Assembly (NCBI RefSeq): GCF_018332695.1
Contig: NZ_BOQN01000067.1
Location: 1 to 64,000, forward strand
DNA: 64,000 nt
Reading direction: 5' to 3'
From: Paractinoplanes toevensis
Lineage (GTDB): Bacteria > Actinomycetota > Actinomycetes > Mycobacteriales > Micromonosporaceae
The notes beneath the pieces were generated by a model, which searched no databases, was not told the origin of the DNA, and saw only the letters and a list, made by a program, of their open reading frames with translations. Positions 1-8,448 of this stretch are shown here, in pieces (the first letter of the stretch is position 1; the number at the start of each line of letters is the position of its first letter). The translations under genes were made by a program, and so were the position numbers.

Positions 1-96
1 GCGGCGGCACTTGAGGCGATCACACCGGCGGGCGGCCCACAAGCAAAACCCGCTTGCGCGCCACCCACCGGCGCGATCTTTGGGGCGTGCCGCCGC
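1..96. repeat. 10-bp inverted repeat at the window edge
   Basis: Positions 1-10 (GCGGCGGCAC) and 87-96 (GTGCCGCCGC) are exact reverse complements, separated by 76 bases with no convincing coding frame. The left arm touches the window edge, so the arm could be longer. Nothing identifies it as a mobile-element end. It may simply be GC-rich background next to the minisatellite. Confidence 0.3.
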
Positions 97-160
97 AAGG
101 AGATCACCCAAGCCCAAAACCGCTGGTTGTGGCGTGAATGGGCGGTGCTTGCGTTTGATG

Positions 161-251
161 CAGCCGCCAGCCGCCAGCCGCCAGCCGCCAGCCGCCAGCC
201 GCCAGCCGCCAGCCGCCAGCCGCCAGCCGCCAGCCGCCAGCCGCCAGCCGC
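161..251. repeat. Heptamer minisatellite, 13 perfect CAGCCGC units
   Basis: Thirteen exact head-to-tail copies of the 7-mer CAGCCGC. Because 7 is not a multiple of 3, all three frames read through it without stops, which creates artificial Ser/Arg/Gln/Pro-rich reading frames on both strands. No ribosome-binding site, start context or protein family supports translation. A perfect array of this length suggests recent slippage expansion, and copy number may vary between isolates. Confidence 0.9.
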
Positions 252-261
252 CTGTCTCCGG

Positions 262-570
262 CCTGCTGCGCGCGTCCGCCTGCCTCGGGCTGCCTGCTGG
301 CCTTCGGCTTGCTGCCGGCCTCCGGCCTGCTGCGCGCGTCCGGCCGCCTCGGGCTGCCTGCTGGCCTCCGGCTTGCTGCCGGCCTCCGGCCTGCCGCCCG
401 CCTCCGCCCGCCCCGGGCTGCCCGCCCACCTCGGGCTTGCTGTCGGCCTCCGCCCGCCTCGGGCCGCCTGCCCACCTCGGACTGCCTGCCGGCCTCCGGC
501 TTGCTGTCGGCCTCCGCCCGCCTCGGGCTGCCTGCCGGCCTCCGGCCTGCCGCGCGCCTCCGCCCGATCG
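262..570. repeat. Imperfect 64-bp tandem repeat array
   Basis: The unit begins CCTGCTGCGCGCGTCCG. The copies at 262-325 and 326-389 differ at only a few positions. Later copies drift but keep the alternating CTGCC, GGCCTCCGG and CCGCCTCGGG blocks to about position 570. The unit is built of short C/G-rich subrepeats and gives spurious Pro/Ala/Leu frames. With the adjacent heptamer array it fills the whole stretch left of disA, where no gene is supported. Confidence 0.75.
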
Positions 571-654
571 CTTCCCGCCGACCTCGGGTCCGTCCGCCGT
601 CCATCTGCCCGGTCGGACATATCTGATATGCCGGATCCGGTCGGTCAGGTTGCG

Positions 655-1845
655 TTAGACGTAGCGCTCCAGGATTGACGCCTCGGCCAGGCGGGACAGG
701 CCCTCTCGGACTCCCCTTGCTCTTGCGTCGCCTACGCCGTCTACCGCCTGTAGGTCTTCTACTGTGGCGCCCAGCAGGCGCTGCAGGCTGCCGAAGTGGT
801 CTACCAGGCGGTCGACGATCTGGGACGGGAGGCGCGGGACCTTGGCCAGCAGGCGGAAACCCCTCGGCGACACGGCCGCGTCGAGGGCGTCTGACGCTCC
901 TGGGTAGCCGATCGCCTTGGCCACCGCTACCAGGTCGATCATCTCGGTGGCCGACAGGAGGTCCAGTTCTACGAGAGCCTCGTCCAGCGTCCTGGCCTTG
1001 CGGCCGGTGGGCAGGTAGTCGCGGATCACCAGGGTGCGGTCGGCGTCCACGCCGGCCATCAGCTCGTCCAGCTGCAGGGCCAGTAGGCGGCCGTCGGTGC
1101 CGAGCTCGACCACGTAGCCGGAGATCTCGTCGGCGATTCGGCGGACCATCTCTAGTCGCTGGACTACCGCGACAGCGTCACGGACTGTGACCAAGTCTTC
1201 GATCTCCAGGGCCGACAGGGTGCCGGAGACCTCGTCCAGCCGGAGTTTGTAGCGTTCCAGCGTGGCCAGCGCCTGGTTGGCGCGGGAGAGGATGGCGGCC
1301 GAGTCGTCCAGGACGTGGCGCTGGCCGTTCACGTAGAGGCCGATGATGCGCATCGACTGGCTCACCGAGATCACCGGGAAGCCGGACTGCTTCGCGACGC
1401 GCTCGGCGGTGCGGTGCCGTGTGCCGGACTCCTCCGACGGGATGGACGGGTCGGGCATCAGGTGCACGGCGGCCCGGACGATCCTCGTGCCGTCGCTGCT
1501 CATGACCACGGCGCCGTCCATCTTGCACAGCTCTCGCAGGCGGGTGGCGGAGAACTCGACGTCGAGCGGGAAGCCGCCGGTGCAGATGCTCTCCACGACG
1601 GCGTCGTGGCCCAGGACTATCAGGGCGCCGGTGCGGCCGCGCAGGATGCGCTCCAGGCCGTCGCGCAGGGCTGTGCCGGGGGCCATCAGCGCCAGATTGG
1701 CGCGTAGCGGATCGGCGGTCACGCCGCCGCCGGAGAGGCCCGGGGTGGACGTCGTCGACGCGGCGCGGTGCGCCGAACCGTTGACGCCGGGTCGCGGCGT
1801 CGGGGTGGCGGCAGCGGGCTTGGAACCATCGCGGTCGAGCGGCAC
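655..1845 (-). CDS. disA: DNA integrity scanning diadenylate cyclase DisA
   Basis: Condenses two ATP into the second messenger c-di-AMP and, in the DisA family, also binds branched DNA. The diadenylate cyclase domain has DGA at residues 110-112 and RHR at 143-145. A helical spine follows, then a C-terminal helix-hairpin-helix region (VDGVGDARARG). The GTG start gives 396 residues, with about 45 disordered Ala/Pro/Thr-rich residues ahead of the family core. That start is favoured because a TAGAAT hexamer lies exactly six bases upstream, as for a leaderless mRNA. It is last in the lpqE-radA-disA order, 83 bp after radA, so it probably has its own promoter as well as read-through. Confidence 0.96.
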   Translation of the reverse strand: MPLDRDGSKPAAATPTPRPGVNGSAHRAASTTSTPGLSGGGVTADPLRANLALMAPGTALRDGLERILRGRTGALIVLGHDAVVESICTGGFPLDVEFSATRLRELCKMDGAVVMSSDGTRIVRAAVHLMPDPSIPSEESGTRHRTAERVAKQSGFPVISVSQSMRIIGLYVNGQRHVLDDSAAILSRANQALATLERYKLRLDEVSGTLSALEIEDLVTVRDAVAVVQRLEMVRRIADEISGYVVELGTDGRLLALQLDELMAGVDADRTLVIRDYLPTGRKARTLDEALVELDLLSATEMIDLVAVAKAIGYPGASDALDAAVSPRGFRLLAKVPRLPSQIVDRLVDHFGSLQRLLGATVEDLQAVDGVGDARARGVREGLSRLAEASILERYV

Positions 1846-1851
1846 CTGTAC

Positions 1852-1857
1852 ATTCTA
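1852..1857 (-). promoter_or_regulatory. -10 hexamer for leaderless disA transcript
   Basis: On the minus strand TAGAAT is followed by six bases and then the GTG of disA. This places the expected transcription start at or next to the start codon. No good -35 hexamer is visible at 16-18 bp, so promoter strength is uncertain. Confidence 0.5.
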
Positions 1858-1928
1858 CGGAATGTCATCCAGGCCAACGAGCCGTGGTTCGATGAATGCT
1901 CCGTAGCGTGATGAAACATCACGCTGTG

Positions 1929-3335
1929 TCACCCGGCGGAGGCCTTGGCTGCGGCCTGTAGTGCGCCTCGCAGGTCGGAGACCTCCGTTACCCGCATCCC
2001 TTTCGGCGCGGTGCCCTCGGGGTCGCAGCCGGGCGGCACCAAGGCCTCCTTGAAACCCAGGCGGGCGGCCTCGGCCAGGCGGCGGCCGACCGCTCCGACC
2101 CGGCGGATCTCGCCGGTCAGGCCGACCTCGCCGATCGCCACCAGGTGTGGGGCCATCGCCAGGTCGAGGCCGCCGGACGCCACGGCCAGGGCCATCGCCA
2201 GGTCGGCCGAGGGCTCGGTCAGGCGGATGCCGCCGACGGTGGCGGCGAAGACCTCGCGGTTGTAGAGCTTCAGCTGTTTCGTGCGGCGCTCCAGGACCGC
2301 CAGGACCATGGCCAGCCGGGCGCTGTCCAGGCCCGACACCGTGCGCCTCGGGCTGCCCTGCACCTCGGCGCCGATCAGCGCCTGCACCTCGGTGACCAGG
2401 GCGCGCCGGCCCTCCATGGCGACCGTGACGCAGGTGCCGGGCACCGGCTCCTGGTAGCGGGTGAGGAACAGGCCGGACGGGTCGGCCAGGCTGGTGATGC
2501 CGCCCTCGTGCATCTCGAAGCAGCCCACCTCGTCGGCCGCGCCGTAGCGGTTTTTCACGCCGCGGACCAGGCGCAGCGACGAGTGCTTGTCGCCCTCGAA
2601 GTGCAGCACGACGTCGACCAGGTGCTCGAGCACGCGGGGGCCGGCGACCTGGCCGTCCTTGGTGACGTGACCGACCAGGACGGTGGCGATGCCGCGCTCT
2701 TTCGCCACCCCGACCAGGGCGGAGGTCACCGCGCGGACCTGGGTGACGCCGCCGGGGACGCCCTCGGTGCCGGGGGCCGAGATGGTCTGCACCGAGTCGA
2801 GGATGAGCAGGCCGGGCTTGACCGCGTCGAGGTGGCCGAGCACGGCGCCGAGGTCGCTCTCGGACGCCAGGTAGAGCTTGTCGTGCAGGGCGCCCAGGCG
2901 CTCGGCGCGCAGGCGGACCTGGCTCACCGATTCCTCGCCGCTGACCACGAGCGACGGTGTGCCGGCGCCGGCCGCCCACTGCTGGGCGACATCGAGCAGC
3001 AGTGTGGACTTGCCCACACCGGGCTCGCCGGCGAGCAGCACCACCGCGCCGGGGACCAGGCCGCCGCCGAGCACCCGGTCGAGCTCGCTGACGTTGGTCG
3101 GCACGGCCTTGGCGGGGGCCGCGCTGATCGTGGCGATCGGGCGGGCCGGCTCGGCCGGCAGGCGGGAGCTGACCACTCGCCCGGCACCCAGTGGGCTGGT
3201 CACCGTGGACTCGATCACCGAGCCCCACTCGCCGCACTCGGTGCACCGGCCGAGCCATTTCGGTGGCTGGTGCCCGCAGGCGTCGCAGACGTAGGCGGGG
3301 CGGGCTGCCTTGGCGGCCGTGCGGGAGGTGGTCAC
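1929..3335 (-). CDS. radA: DNA repair protein RadA
   Basis: RecA-like ATPase that promotes branch migration of recombination intermediates. The N-terminal C4 zinc finger uses Cys17, Cys20, Cys31 and Cys34. Walker A GEPGVGKST is at 103-111, the Walker B region LLILD near 176, and the RadA-specific KNRYG motif at 261-265. A Lon-protease-like C-terminal domain without protease function completes 468 residues, close to the family length. The start is GTG. It lies 29 bp downstream of the lipoprotein gene and upstream of disA. RadA is known in other bacteria to interact with DisA, which fits the linkage. Confidence 0.96.
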   Translation of the reverse strand: MTTSRTAAKAARPAYVCDACGHQPPKWLGRCTECGEWGSVIESTVTSPLGAGRVVSSRLPAEPARPIATISAAPAKAVPTNVSELDRVLGGGLVPGAVVLLAGEPGVGKSTLLLDVAQQWAAGAGTPSLVVSGEESVSQVRLRAERLGALHDKLYLASESDLGAVLGHLDAVKPGLLILDSVQTISAPGTEGVPGGVTQVRAVTSALVGVAKERGIATVLVGHVTKDGQVAGPRVLEHLVDVVLHFEGDKHSSLRLVRGVKNRYGAADEVGCFEMHEGGITSLADPSGLFLTRYQEPVPGTCVTVAMEGRRALVTEVQALIGAEVQGSPRRTVSGLDSARLAMVLAVLERRTKQLKLYNREVFAATVGGIRLTEPSADLAMALAVASGGLDLAMAPHLVAIGEVGLTGEIRRVGAVGRRLAEAARLGFKEALVPPGCDPEGTAPKGMRVTEVSDLRGALQAAAKASAG

Positions 3336-3364
3336 CCGGTCAAGTTAGCCGGGGGGTACGACAA

Positions 3365-4090
3365 TTACTCCTCGGAGTTCTCGCCCTCGATACCCGGAGC
3401 GCGCGAGACCGGGGAGGCCGGGACCCCGAACGGGGCAACCACGTCGAGGGTCTGGCCGTTGTCGACCTGGATGGTGAGGCTCAGCGAGTAACCCGGGCGG
3501 AGCTTGCCGCTCAGGCCGGAGGCCACCAGCATCTCGTCGTCCTGCGGCAGGAAGGTGGCGCTGCTCAGCCCGGGGATGGTGATCTTGGCCGGCTGGAGCG
3601 CTGCCTCGGCCGGCTCGGCCGGGGCCGCCGGCTCCGACGACGTGCCGGCGGAAGGGCCTTCGACCTGCTCGGAGGGGAGGCCGGAGTTGGCCGGCGGGCG
3701 GCTGCCGGACGGCTCCGGGTTGGCGCTCGGCGAGGCCGCGGCGGCACCGCCGCTCAGGCCGATCTGCTGCGCCGAGACGACGCCCTCGGTGGCCTCCTGC
3801 TGCGGCTTGCTGGTGATCGTCACGGTCATCGGCTGCTCGGTCTGGTTGAACAGGCTGAGCTCGATCGGGGCGGTGCCGTTGGCTTCGTAACCCTCGGGGT
3901 TGTTGTAGATCACCTGGAGGTTGCGGACGAGCAGGGCGCCGTCGGGGCTCTGGGTGTTGAGGCCCGAGACCGGCGCCTTCAGGATGGCGGTCTCGGCCAC
4001 CTGCCCGGCCGAGCAGCCGGCGAGGGCGATCACGGCGACCATCGCGGCACCCGCGGCCTGTGCGACGCGGCGGGTTCCCAGCGAGCGCAT
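3365..4090 (-). CDS. LpqE-like lipoprotein
   Basis: Predicted exported lipoprotein of 241 residues. A basic N-terminus, hydrophobic segment and lipobox LAGC put the lipidated cysteine at residue 26. The mature part has a compact beta-rich segment, a Ser/Pro/Glu-rich linker (about residues 125-165) and a second conserved segment. The ATG is preferred over a GTG three bases upstream because GGAGG sits six bases before it. Its place directly upstream of radA-disA matches lpqE in mycobacteria. That, rather than strong sequence signatures, is the basis for the name. Function is unknown. Confidence 0.75.
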   Translation of the reverse strand: MRSLGTRRVAQAAGAAMVAVIALAGCSAGQVAETAILKAPVSGLNTQSPDGALLVRNLQVIYNNPEGYEANGTAPIELSLFNQTEQPMTVTITSKPQQEATEGVVSAQQIGLSGGAAAASPSANPEPSGSRPPANSGLPSEQVEGPSAGTSSEPAAPAEPAEAALQPAKITIPGLSSATFLPQDDEMLVASGLSGKLRPGYSLSLTIQVDNGQTLDVVAPFGVPASPVSRAPGIEGENSEE

Positions 4091-4172
4091 CACGATCCTC
4101 CAAGTAAAGACACCAATGGCGTGAGACTCAGGCTATCGGTCCGAGATCGGGCTCGTGCGCCGACCCGTCCAT

Positions 4173-5000
4173 TCACACCACCGGGCCCGAGAAGATCAGC
4201 AAAAGGACGTCGATCAGGGCCACCACGATCACCGCGCGGAACATCGCCACCCGGCGTCCCGTCGCGCGCCGGGCGGCGTACCAACCGAGCGGCAGGACCA
4301 CGACGGCGGCCGCGGCGGCCGACCAGCCGGACCACGACGGTGGCCCGGACGGTCCGAAGACCAGCGTGAGAGTCGCGCCGAGCAGGAGAAACGCGGCCGC
4401 CAGGGCGGAGCCGGCGGCGCCCAGGCGATGCGGCAGGCCGTGCACCCCGGTGGCCGCGTCGTCGTCCAGGTCGGGCAGCACGTTGGCGAAGTGGGCGCCG
4501 CCGCCGAGCAGGGCGCCCGCGGCGACCAGCCAGGCCGGCGGCGTCGGGTCGCCCGGCAGCGCGGTGATCACAAAGGCCGGGAGCAGTCCGAAGGTGACCA
4601 GGTAGGGCACCACCGAGAACACCGTGGACTTCAGCGGCCAGTCGTAGAGCAGGGCGGACGCCGCGGCGACGACGAGAATCAGCGTCGGCCGGAGGCCGAA
4701 CGGCAAGGCCAGGAAGGGTACGGCGAGGGAGGCGAGCAGTCCGGCGACCCCGACCGTACGGCGGCCGACCGCGCCCGTGGCGATCGGCTTGTCCCCGCGC
4801 CCGGCGACCCGATCGCGCGGCGCGTCCAGCCAGTCGTTGACCCAGCCCACCGAGAGCTGGGTGGCACCCACCGCCAGGAAGATCCCCGGGAGGGCCCAGC
4901 CACGGTGGCCCGCGCCGGCCGCGAGCAGGGTCATCGCGACGGTGACCGCGCCGCCCGGCTCCGGATGCGAAGCCTTGATCAGGGCGAGCGCGCGTTTCAT
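4173..5000 (-). CDS. UbiA-family prenyltransferase
   Basis: Membrane aromatic prenyltransferase of 275 residues with several hydrophobic helices. The first aspartate-rich motif, NDWLDAPRD (55-63), and the second, DLDDDAATG (177-185), should bind the Mg2+-prenyl diphosphate. The YDWPLKS motif at about 119 is also typical. It is transcribed divergently from the methyltransferase, only 46 bp away, so both probably belong to one pathway with the nearby type III polyketide synthase. By analogy with actinobacterial alkylhydroquinone clusters such as agq of Actinoplanes missouriensis, it would attach an isoprenoid to a phenolic lipid. The real substrate cannot be read from sequence. Confidence 0.88.
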   Translation of the reverse strand: MKRALALIKASHPEPGGAVTVAMTLLAAGAGHRGWALPGIFLAVGATQLSVGWVNDWLDAPRDRVAGRGDKPIATGAVGRRTVGVAGLLASLAVPFLALPFGLRPTLILVVAAASALLYDWPLKSTVFSVVPYLVTFGLLPAFVITALPGDPTPPAWLVAAGALLGGGAHFANVLPDLDDDAATGVHGLPHRLGAAGSALAAAFLLLGATLTLVFGPSGPPSWSGWSAAAAAVVVLPLGWYAARRATGRRVAMFRAVIVVALIDVLLLIFSGPVV

Positions 5001-5046
5001 GCGGCCAGTGTGGTGGATGTGCCGGATGCGTGCCAGAGTCGATCAC

Positions 5047-5760
5047 ATGCGGTCGATGCCTCGTAACGATCCGCTCCAATACGACGAACTCGCCGACCAG
5101 TGGTGGCACCCGGGCGGCGGGTTCGAAATGCTGCACTGGCTCGCCGAGGCCCGGGCGGCCCTGATCCCGCCGGCCGGCCGGGCCGGCGCGGTGCTGGTCG
5201 ACGCCGGTTGCGGGGGCGGGCTGATGGCGCCGCACGTGGCCGGCAAGGGCTACCGGCACATCGGTGTCGATCTCGGGCGGACCGGGCTGCGGCTGGCCGC
5301 CTCGCACGGCGTGCAGCCGGTCAACGGCGATGTCACGGCGCTGCCGCTGGCCTCCGGAACGGCCGACGTGGTGGCGGCCGGCGAGATCCTCGAGCACGTC
5401 ACCGACCTGCCGGGGACGGTCGCCGAGCTGTCCCGGGTGCTGCGGCCGGGCGGCCTCGTGGTGATCGACACGGTGAACGACAACGCGCTGAGTCGCTTCA
5501 TCACGATCACAGCGGGTGAGTGGCTGGGCCTCGCCCCGCCCGGGATTCACGATGCGTCACTGTTCGTGCGGCCGAGCCGGCTGATCGCCGAGTTCGCCCG
5601 CCACGGCGTGCGGCTGACCGTGCGCGGCGCCCGGCCGACGCTGGGCGGTGTCGTGCGCTGGCGGCTGCGCCGGCGACCGACCCGCGGGCGGATCGTGCCG
5701 ACCGGGCTGACCGCGGTGCTCTACCAGGGGACCGGCCGCAAAGAGGGGGAGCGCTCATGA
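5047..5760 (+). CDS. Class I SAM-dependent methyltransferase, UbiG/UbiE type
   Basis: A 237-residue Rossmann methyltransferase with motif I VDAGCGGG (about 51-58), an acidic residue after beta-2 (GVDL, about 73) and a UbiG-like C-terminal part. An O- or C-methylation of the polyketide or quinone ring is the expected role. The reading frame is open much further upstream, but ATG 5047 (or 5056) is chosen because homology begins at NDPLQYDELADQWW and the divergent prenyltransferase starts at 5000. Its stop overlaps the next start (ATGA), so translation is probably coupled to the flavoprotein. Confidence 0.85.
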   Translation: MRSMPRNDPLQYDELADQWWHPGGGFEMLHWLAEARAALIPPAGRAGAVLVDAGCGGGLMAPHVAGKGYRHIGVDLGRTGLRLAASHGVQPVNGDVTALPLASGTADVVAAGEILEHVTDLPGTVAELSRVLRPGGLVVIDTVNDNALSRFITITAGEWLGLAPPGIHDASLFVRPSRLIAEFARHGVRLTVRGARPTLGGVVRWRLRRRPTRGRIVPTGLTAVLYQGTGRKEGERS

Positions 5761-6911
5761 TCGACGAGGCGAGGCGGCTCGTGCCCCGGTTCGCGGCCCG
5801 GGCCGCCGCGCACGACCGGGACGGCACGTTCCCCGCCGAGGACTTCGCCGATCTGCGCCGGGCCGGCCTGTTCGGGCTGATGGTGCCCGAGCGGCTGGGC
5901 GGGGCCGGGGCCGGCTTCGCCGACTACGCGGCGATCGCCTACGAGCTGGCCCGGGGCAACGGGGCCACCGCCCTGGTCTTCAACATGCACGCGTCGGTCA
6001 CCGGGGCACTCAGCGGGGTCACCGACGAGCTGGCCGAGGCACTCGGGCTGCCACCGTCGGCGCTGGCCGCCCGGGACGCCTACCTGCGGGCGGCGGCCGA
6101 GGGGTCGTGGTACGCGGTGGCGATGAGCGAACGCGGGGCCGGCTCCCGGCTGTCCCAGATGTCCACCCGCTACACCGCGGTCGACGACGGCTACCGGATC
6201 GAGGGCGCCAAGACGTTCTGCTCCGGCGCCGGCCACGCCGACGCCTACCTGGTCGCGGCCCGCAGCAGCGCCGACCCGACCCGGGTGTCGCAGTTCCTGG
6301 TGCCGCCCGGCGACGGCCTGCGGGTCGAGGAGACCTGGGACGCCCTCGGCATGCGCGCCACCTCCTCGCACGACCTGCACGTCGACGTCACCGTGCCGGC
6401 CGATGCCCTGCTCGGCGGCGTGGAGGGTCTCGCCCTGGTGGTCGCCCAGCTCGCGCCGCACTGGATGGTGGCCAGCTACGCCGCGGTCTACGTGGGCGTC
6501 GCCCGGGCCGCCGTGGACGCCGCGATCGAGCACGTCAACGAGCGCAAGCTGGGCCACCTGCCGGCCATCCGGGCGCGGATCGGCCGGGCCGACGCCGCGG
6601 TCGCGGCCGCCCACCTGGCGGTGCTGGAGGCGGCCCGCCGGGTCGACGCGGCACCCGGTGACGCCGAGACGAACCGCTGGGTGTGGCGGGCCAAGCTGCT
6701 GGCCGGCACGACCGCGGCCGAGGTGGCGGCGTCGATGCTGGAGGCGGCCGGCACCTCGGCGATGCGCCGCGGCCACCCGCTGGAACGCCTCTACCGCGAC
6801 GCCCGCGCCGGTTCCCTGCAACCGGCCACCAGTGACGTCTGCGCCGACTGGCTGGGCGTCGACGCGCTCGGCGGTGATCCCGATTCGGAGGGGTTCGCCC
6901 CGCGCTGGTAA
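5757..6911 (+). CDS. Acyl-CoA dehydrogenase-fold flavoprotein
   Basis: A 384-residue protein with the three-part acyl-CoA dehydrogenase fold: an N-terminal helical domain, a middle beta domain with SERGAGS and the EGAKTFCSGAGHAD segment, and a C-terminal helical domain ending LYRDARAGSLQ. The C-terminal glutamate that acts as base in classical dehydrogenases is not obvious, so it may be a dehydrogenase on an acyl chain or a class D flavin monooxygenase that hydroxylates the aromatic ring. It overlaps the methyltransferase by four bases and lies 14 bp before the polyketide synthase. No flavin reductase partner is visible here. Confidence 0.8.
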   Translation: MIDEARRLVPRFAARAAAHDRDGTFPAEDFADLRRAGLFGLMVPERLGGAGAGFADYAAIAYELARGNGATALVFNMHASVTGALSGVTDELAEALGLPPSALAARDAYLRAAAEGSWYAVAMSERGAGSRLSQMSTRYTAVDDGYRIEGAKTFCSGAGHADAYLVAARSSADPTRVSQFLVPPGDGLRVEETWDALGMRATSSHDLHVDVTVPADALLGGVEGLALVVAQLAPHWMVASYAAVYVGVARAAVDAAIEHVNERKLGHLPAIRARIGRADAAVAAAHLAVLEAARRVDAAPGDAETNRWVWRAKLLAGTTAAEVAASMLEAAGTSAMRRGHPLERLYRDARAGSLQPATSDVCADWLGVDALGGDPDSEGFAPRW

Positions 6912-6925
6912 CAGGAGAGGACGAC

Positions 6926-7990
6926 GTGGAGCACTACGCGACCATCGCGGGGCTCGGCATCGCACTGCCACCCTCGGTGGATCAGCGCGAGATCTGGGAC
7001 GGTTACTTCCAGCACCAATATTCGGGTCCACGTCGCGCCCTGGCCAAACGGATCTTCGAGAACTCCGGGGTGCGCACCCGGCAGGCCGCGGTGAGCCCGC
7101 TGCTGGAGGACGTCGCCAACTGGTCGACCGAACAGCGGATGCGCCGCTACCAGGCCGAGGCCATCCCGCTCGGGAAGGAGGCGGCCGCCCGGGCGATCGC
7201 CGACGCGGGCCTGACCGCCGACGAGATCGGCCTGTTCGCGGTCTGCTCCTGCACCGGTTACGCCACCCCCGGCCTGGACATCCTGCTCGCCCGCGACCTG
7301 GGCATGGCGCCCGACCTGCAGCGGCTGTTCGTCGGCCACATGGGCTGTTACGCGGCGCTGCCCGGCCTGGGCACGGCAGCCGACTTCGTGGTGGCCCGCG
7401 GCCGGCCCGCCCTGCTGCTCTGCGCCGAGCTGACCAGCCTGCACCTGCAGCCGCCCGCGGTGCGGGCGGACGTGCAACAGATCGTTTCCCATGCGCTTTT
7501 CAGCGACGCGGCGGCCGCCGTCGTGCTCAAGCCGGGAGACGGCGGCGGGTACGCGGTACGCGAGGTCGCCGCGGTCACGGACAGTACGACCGCCGACCAC
7601 ATGACCTGGGAGGTGACCGACCGTGGCTTCCGGATGGGGTTGTCGCCCCGGGTGCCGGACGTGCTCGCCGTGCACGTCCGCGGTCTCGTCGTCGATCTGC
7701 TCGCCCGGCACGGCCTGACCATCGGCGACGTGGATGGCTGGGCCGTGCACCCGGGCGGCCCGAAGATCCTCGACGTGGTCGGCGAGCAGCTCGGCCTCGA
7801 CGAGGCGGCGCTGGCTCCCTCGCGGGCGGTGCTCACGGCGTACGGAAACTGCTCCTCTCCGACCGTGCTCCTGGTGCTGGACGCGCTGCGCCGCCGTGCG
7901 GCGCCGCCGCGTCGCGTTCTCATGCTGGCCTTCGGGCCGGGTCTCACGCTGTACGGAACTCTGCTCGAGACCTCTACAGTCACAGCGTGA
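6926..7990 (+). CDS. Type III polyketide synthase
   Basis: A 354-residue homodimeric chalcone-synthase-like enzyme that extends an acyl starter with malonyl-CoA and cyclises the chain. The catalytic triad is visible: Cys141 in GHMGCYAA, His275 in AVHPGG and Asn308 in YGNCSS. The GTG start follows AGGAGAGG at 6913-6920. It is the core enzyme of a cluster with prenyltransferase, methyltransferase and flavoprotein genes. Relatives in such clusters make alkylresorcinols, alkylresorcylic acids or pyrones from fatty acyl starters. The exact product is not predictable from motifs alone. Confidence 0.93.
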   Translation: MEHYATIAGLGIALPPSVDQREIWDGYFQHQYSGPRRALAKRIFENSGVRTRQAAVSPLLEDVANWSTEQRMRRYQAEAIPLGKEAAARAIADAGLTADEIGLFAVCSCTGYATPGLDILLARDLGMAPDLQRLFVGHMGCYAALPGLGTAADFVVARGRPALLLCAELTSLHLQPPAVRADVQQIVSHALFSDAAAAVVLKPGDGGGYAVREVAAVTDSTTADHMTWEVTDRGFRMGLSPRVPDVLAVHVRGLVVDLLARHGLTIGDVDGWAVHPGGPKILDVVGEQLGLDEAALAPSRAVLTAYGNCSSPTVLLVLDALRRRAAPPRRVLMLAFGPGLTLYGTLLETSTVTA

Positions 7991-8448
7991 TGGGGGAGCG
8001 GGACCGGGGTGTCGTGCTGTATGCGTGTGCCGCCCTGCTGCTGGCCGGTGGCGGCGCCTGGTGGTTCGCGACCGCGCCGCGGGCGGAGGCCGATCCGCAG
8101 ATCGAGCAGTGGCGTGCGACGGCCGAGCGACTGCTGCCGGACATCGACCAGCAGGAGGAGGCCCACACGGTGCCTCTCGCGCCCAACAGCGACCGTGAGC
8201 TGACGGCCAACGTCGGTAACGGGGAGTACCTGGTGACGGTGCTCTGCGTGGGCGGCGAGCAGAGTCAGGTGCGGGTGAGCCTCGGCGACGCGGGAACCGA
8301 CACCGGGCGCGGGCTTTCGTGCGGCGATGATCGGCAGAGCTCCGATTTCACGGTGGGCTCAGCCGGACAGTTTCGGATGAATGTGTCCGTCAACGACGCG
8401 GGGCCGGTCGTCTTTCGTTACTCCCTGCTGCGGCAGGCCGGTTCCTAG
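7990..8448 (+). CDS. Small membrane-anchored hypothetical protein
   Basis: A 152-residue protein of unknown function. One hydrophobic segment at about residues 8-27 acts as a signal anchor. The rest is a soluble, probably beta-rich domain with two cysteines (VLCVGG and LSCGDD) that could form a disulfide outside the cell. ATG 7990, or GTG 7987, overlaps the polyketide synthase stop, so it is probably co-translated with the cluster. No enzymatic motif is visible and a tailoring role is not claimed. Its TAG stop shares the palindrome CTAG with the convergent gene. Confidence 0.65.
   Translation: MGERDRGVVLYACAALLLAGGGAWWFATAPRAEADPQIEQWRATAERLLPDIDQQEEAHTVPLAPNSDRELTANVGNGEYLVTVLCVGGEQSQVRVSLGDAGTDTGRGLSCGDDRQSSDFTVGSAGQFRMNVSVNDAGPVVFRYSLLRQAGS

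Noticed and set aside
11..678. Overlapping Pro/Ala/Arg-rich reading frames of 100-215 codons on both strands
   Set aside because: They are products of the heptamer and 64-bp repeats, which lack stops in all frames. No start context, domain or conserved segment is present.
1846..1928. c-di-AMP (ydaO-type) riboswitch near disA
   Set aside because: The 83-bp gap is too short for the aptamer, and the disA message appears leaderless. No ydaO-like structure was noticed elsewhere.
2145..4369. Long plus-strand frames opposite radA and the lipoprotein gene
   Set aside because: Shadow frames with His/Gly/Ala/Arg bias. radA is unmistakable on the minus strand.
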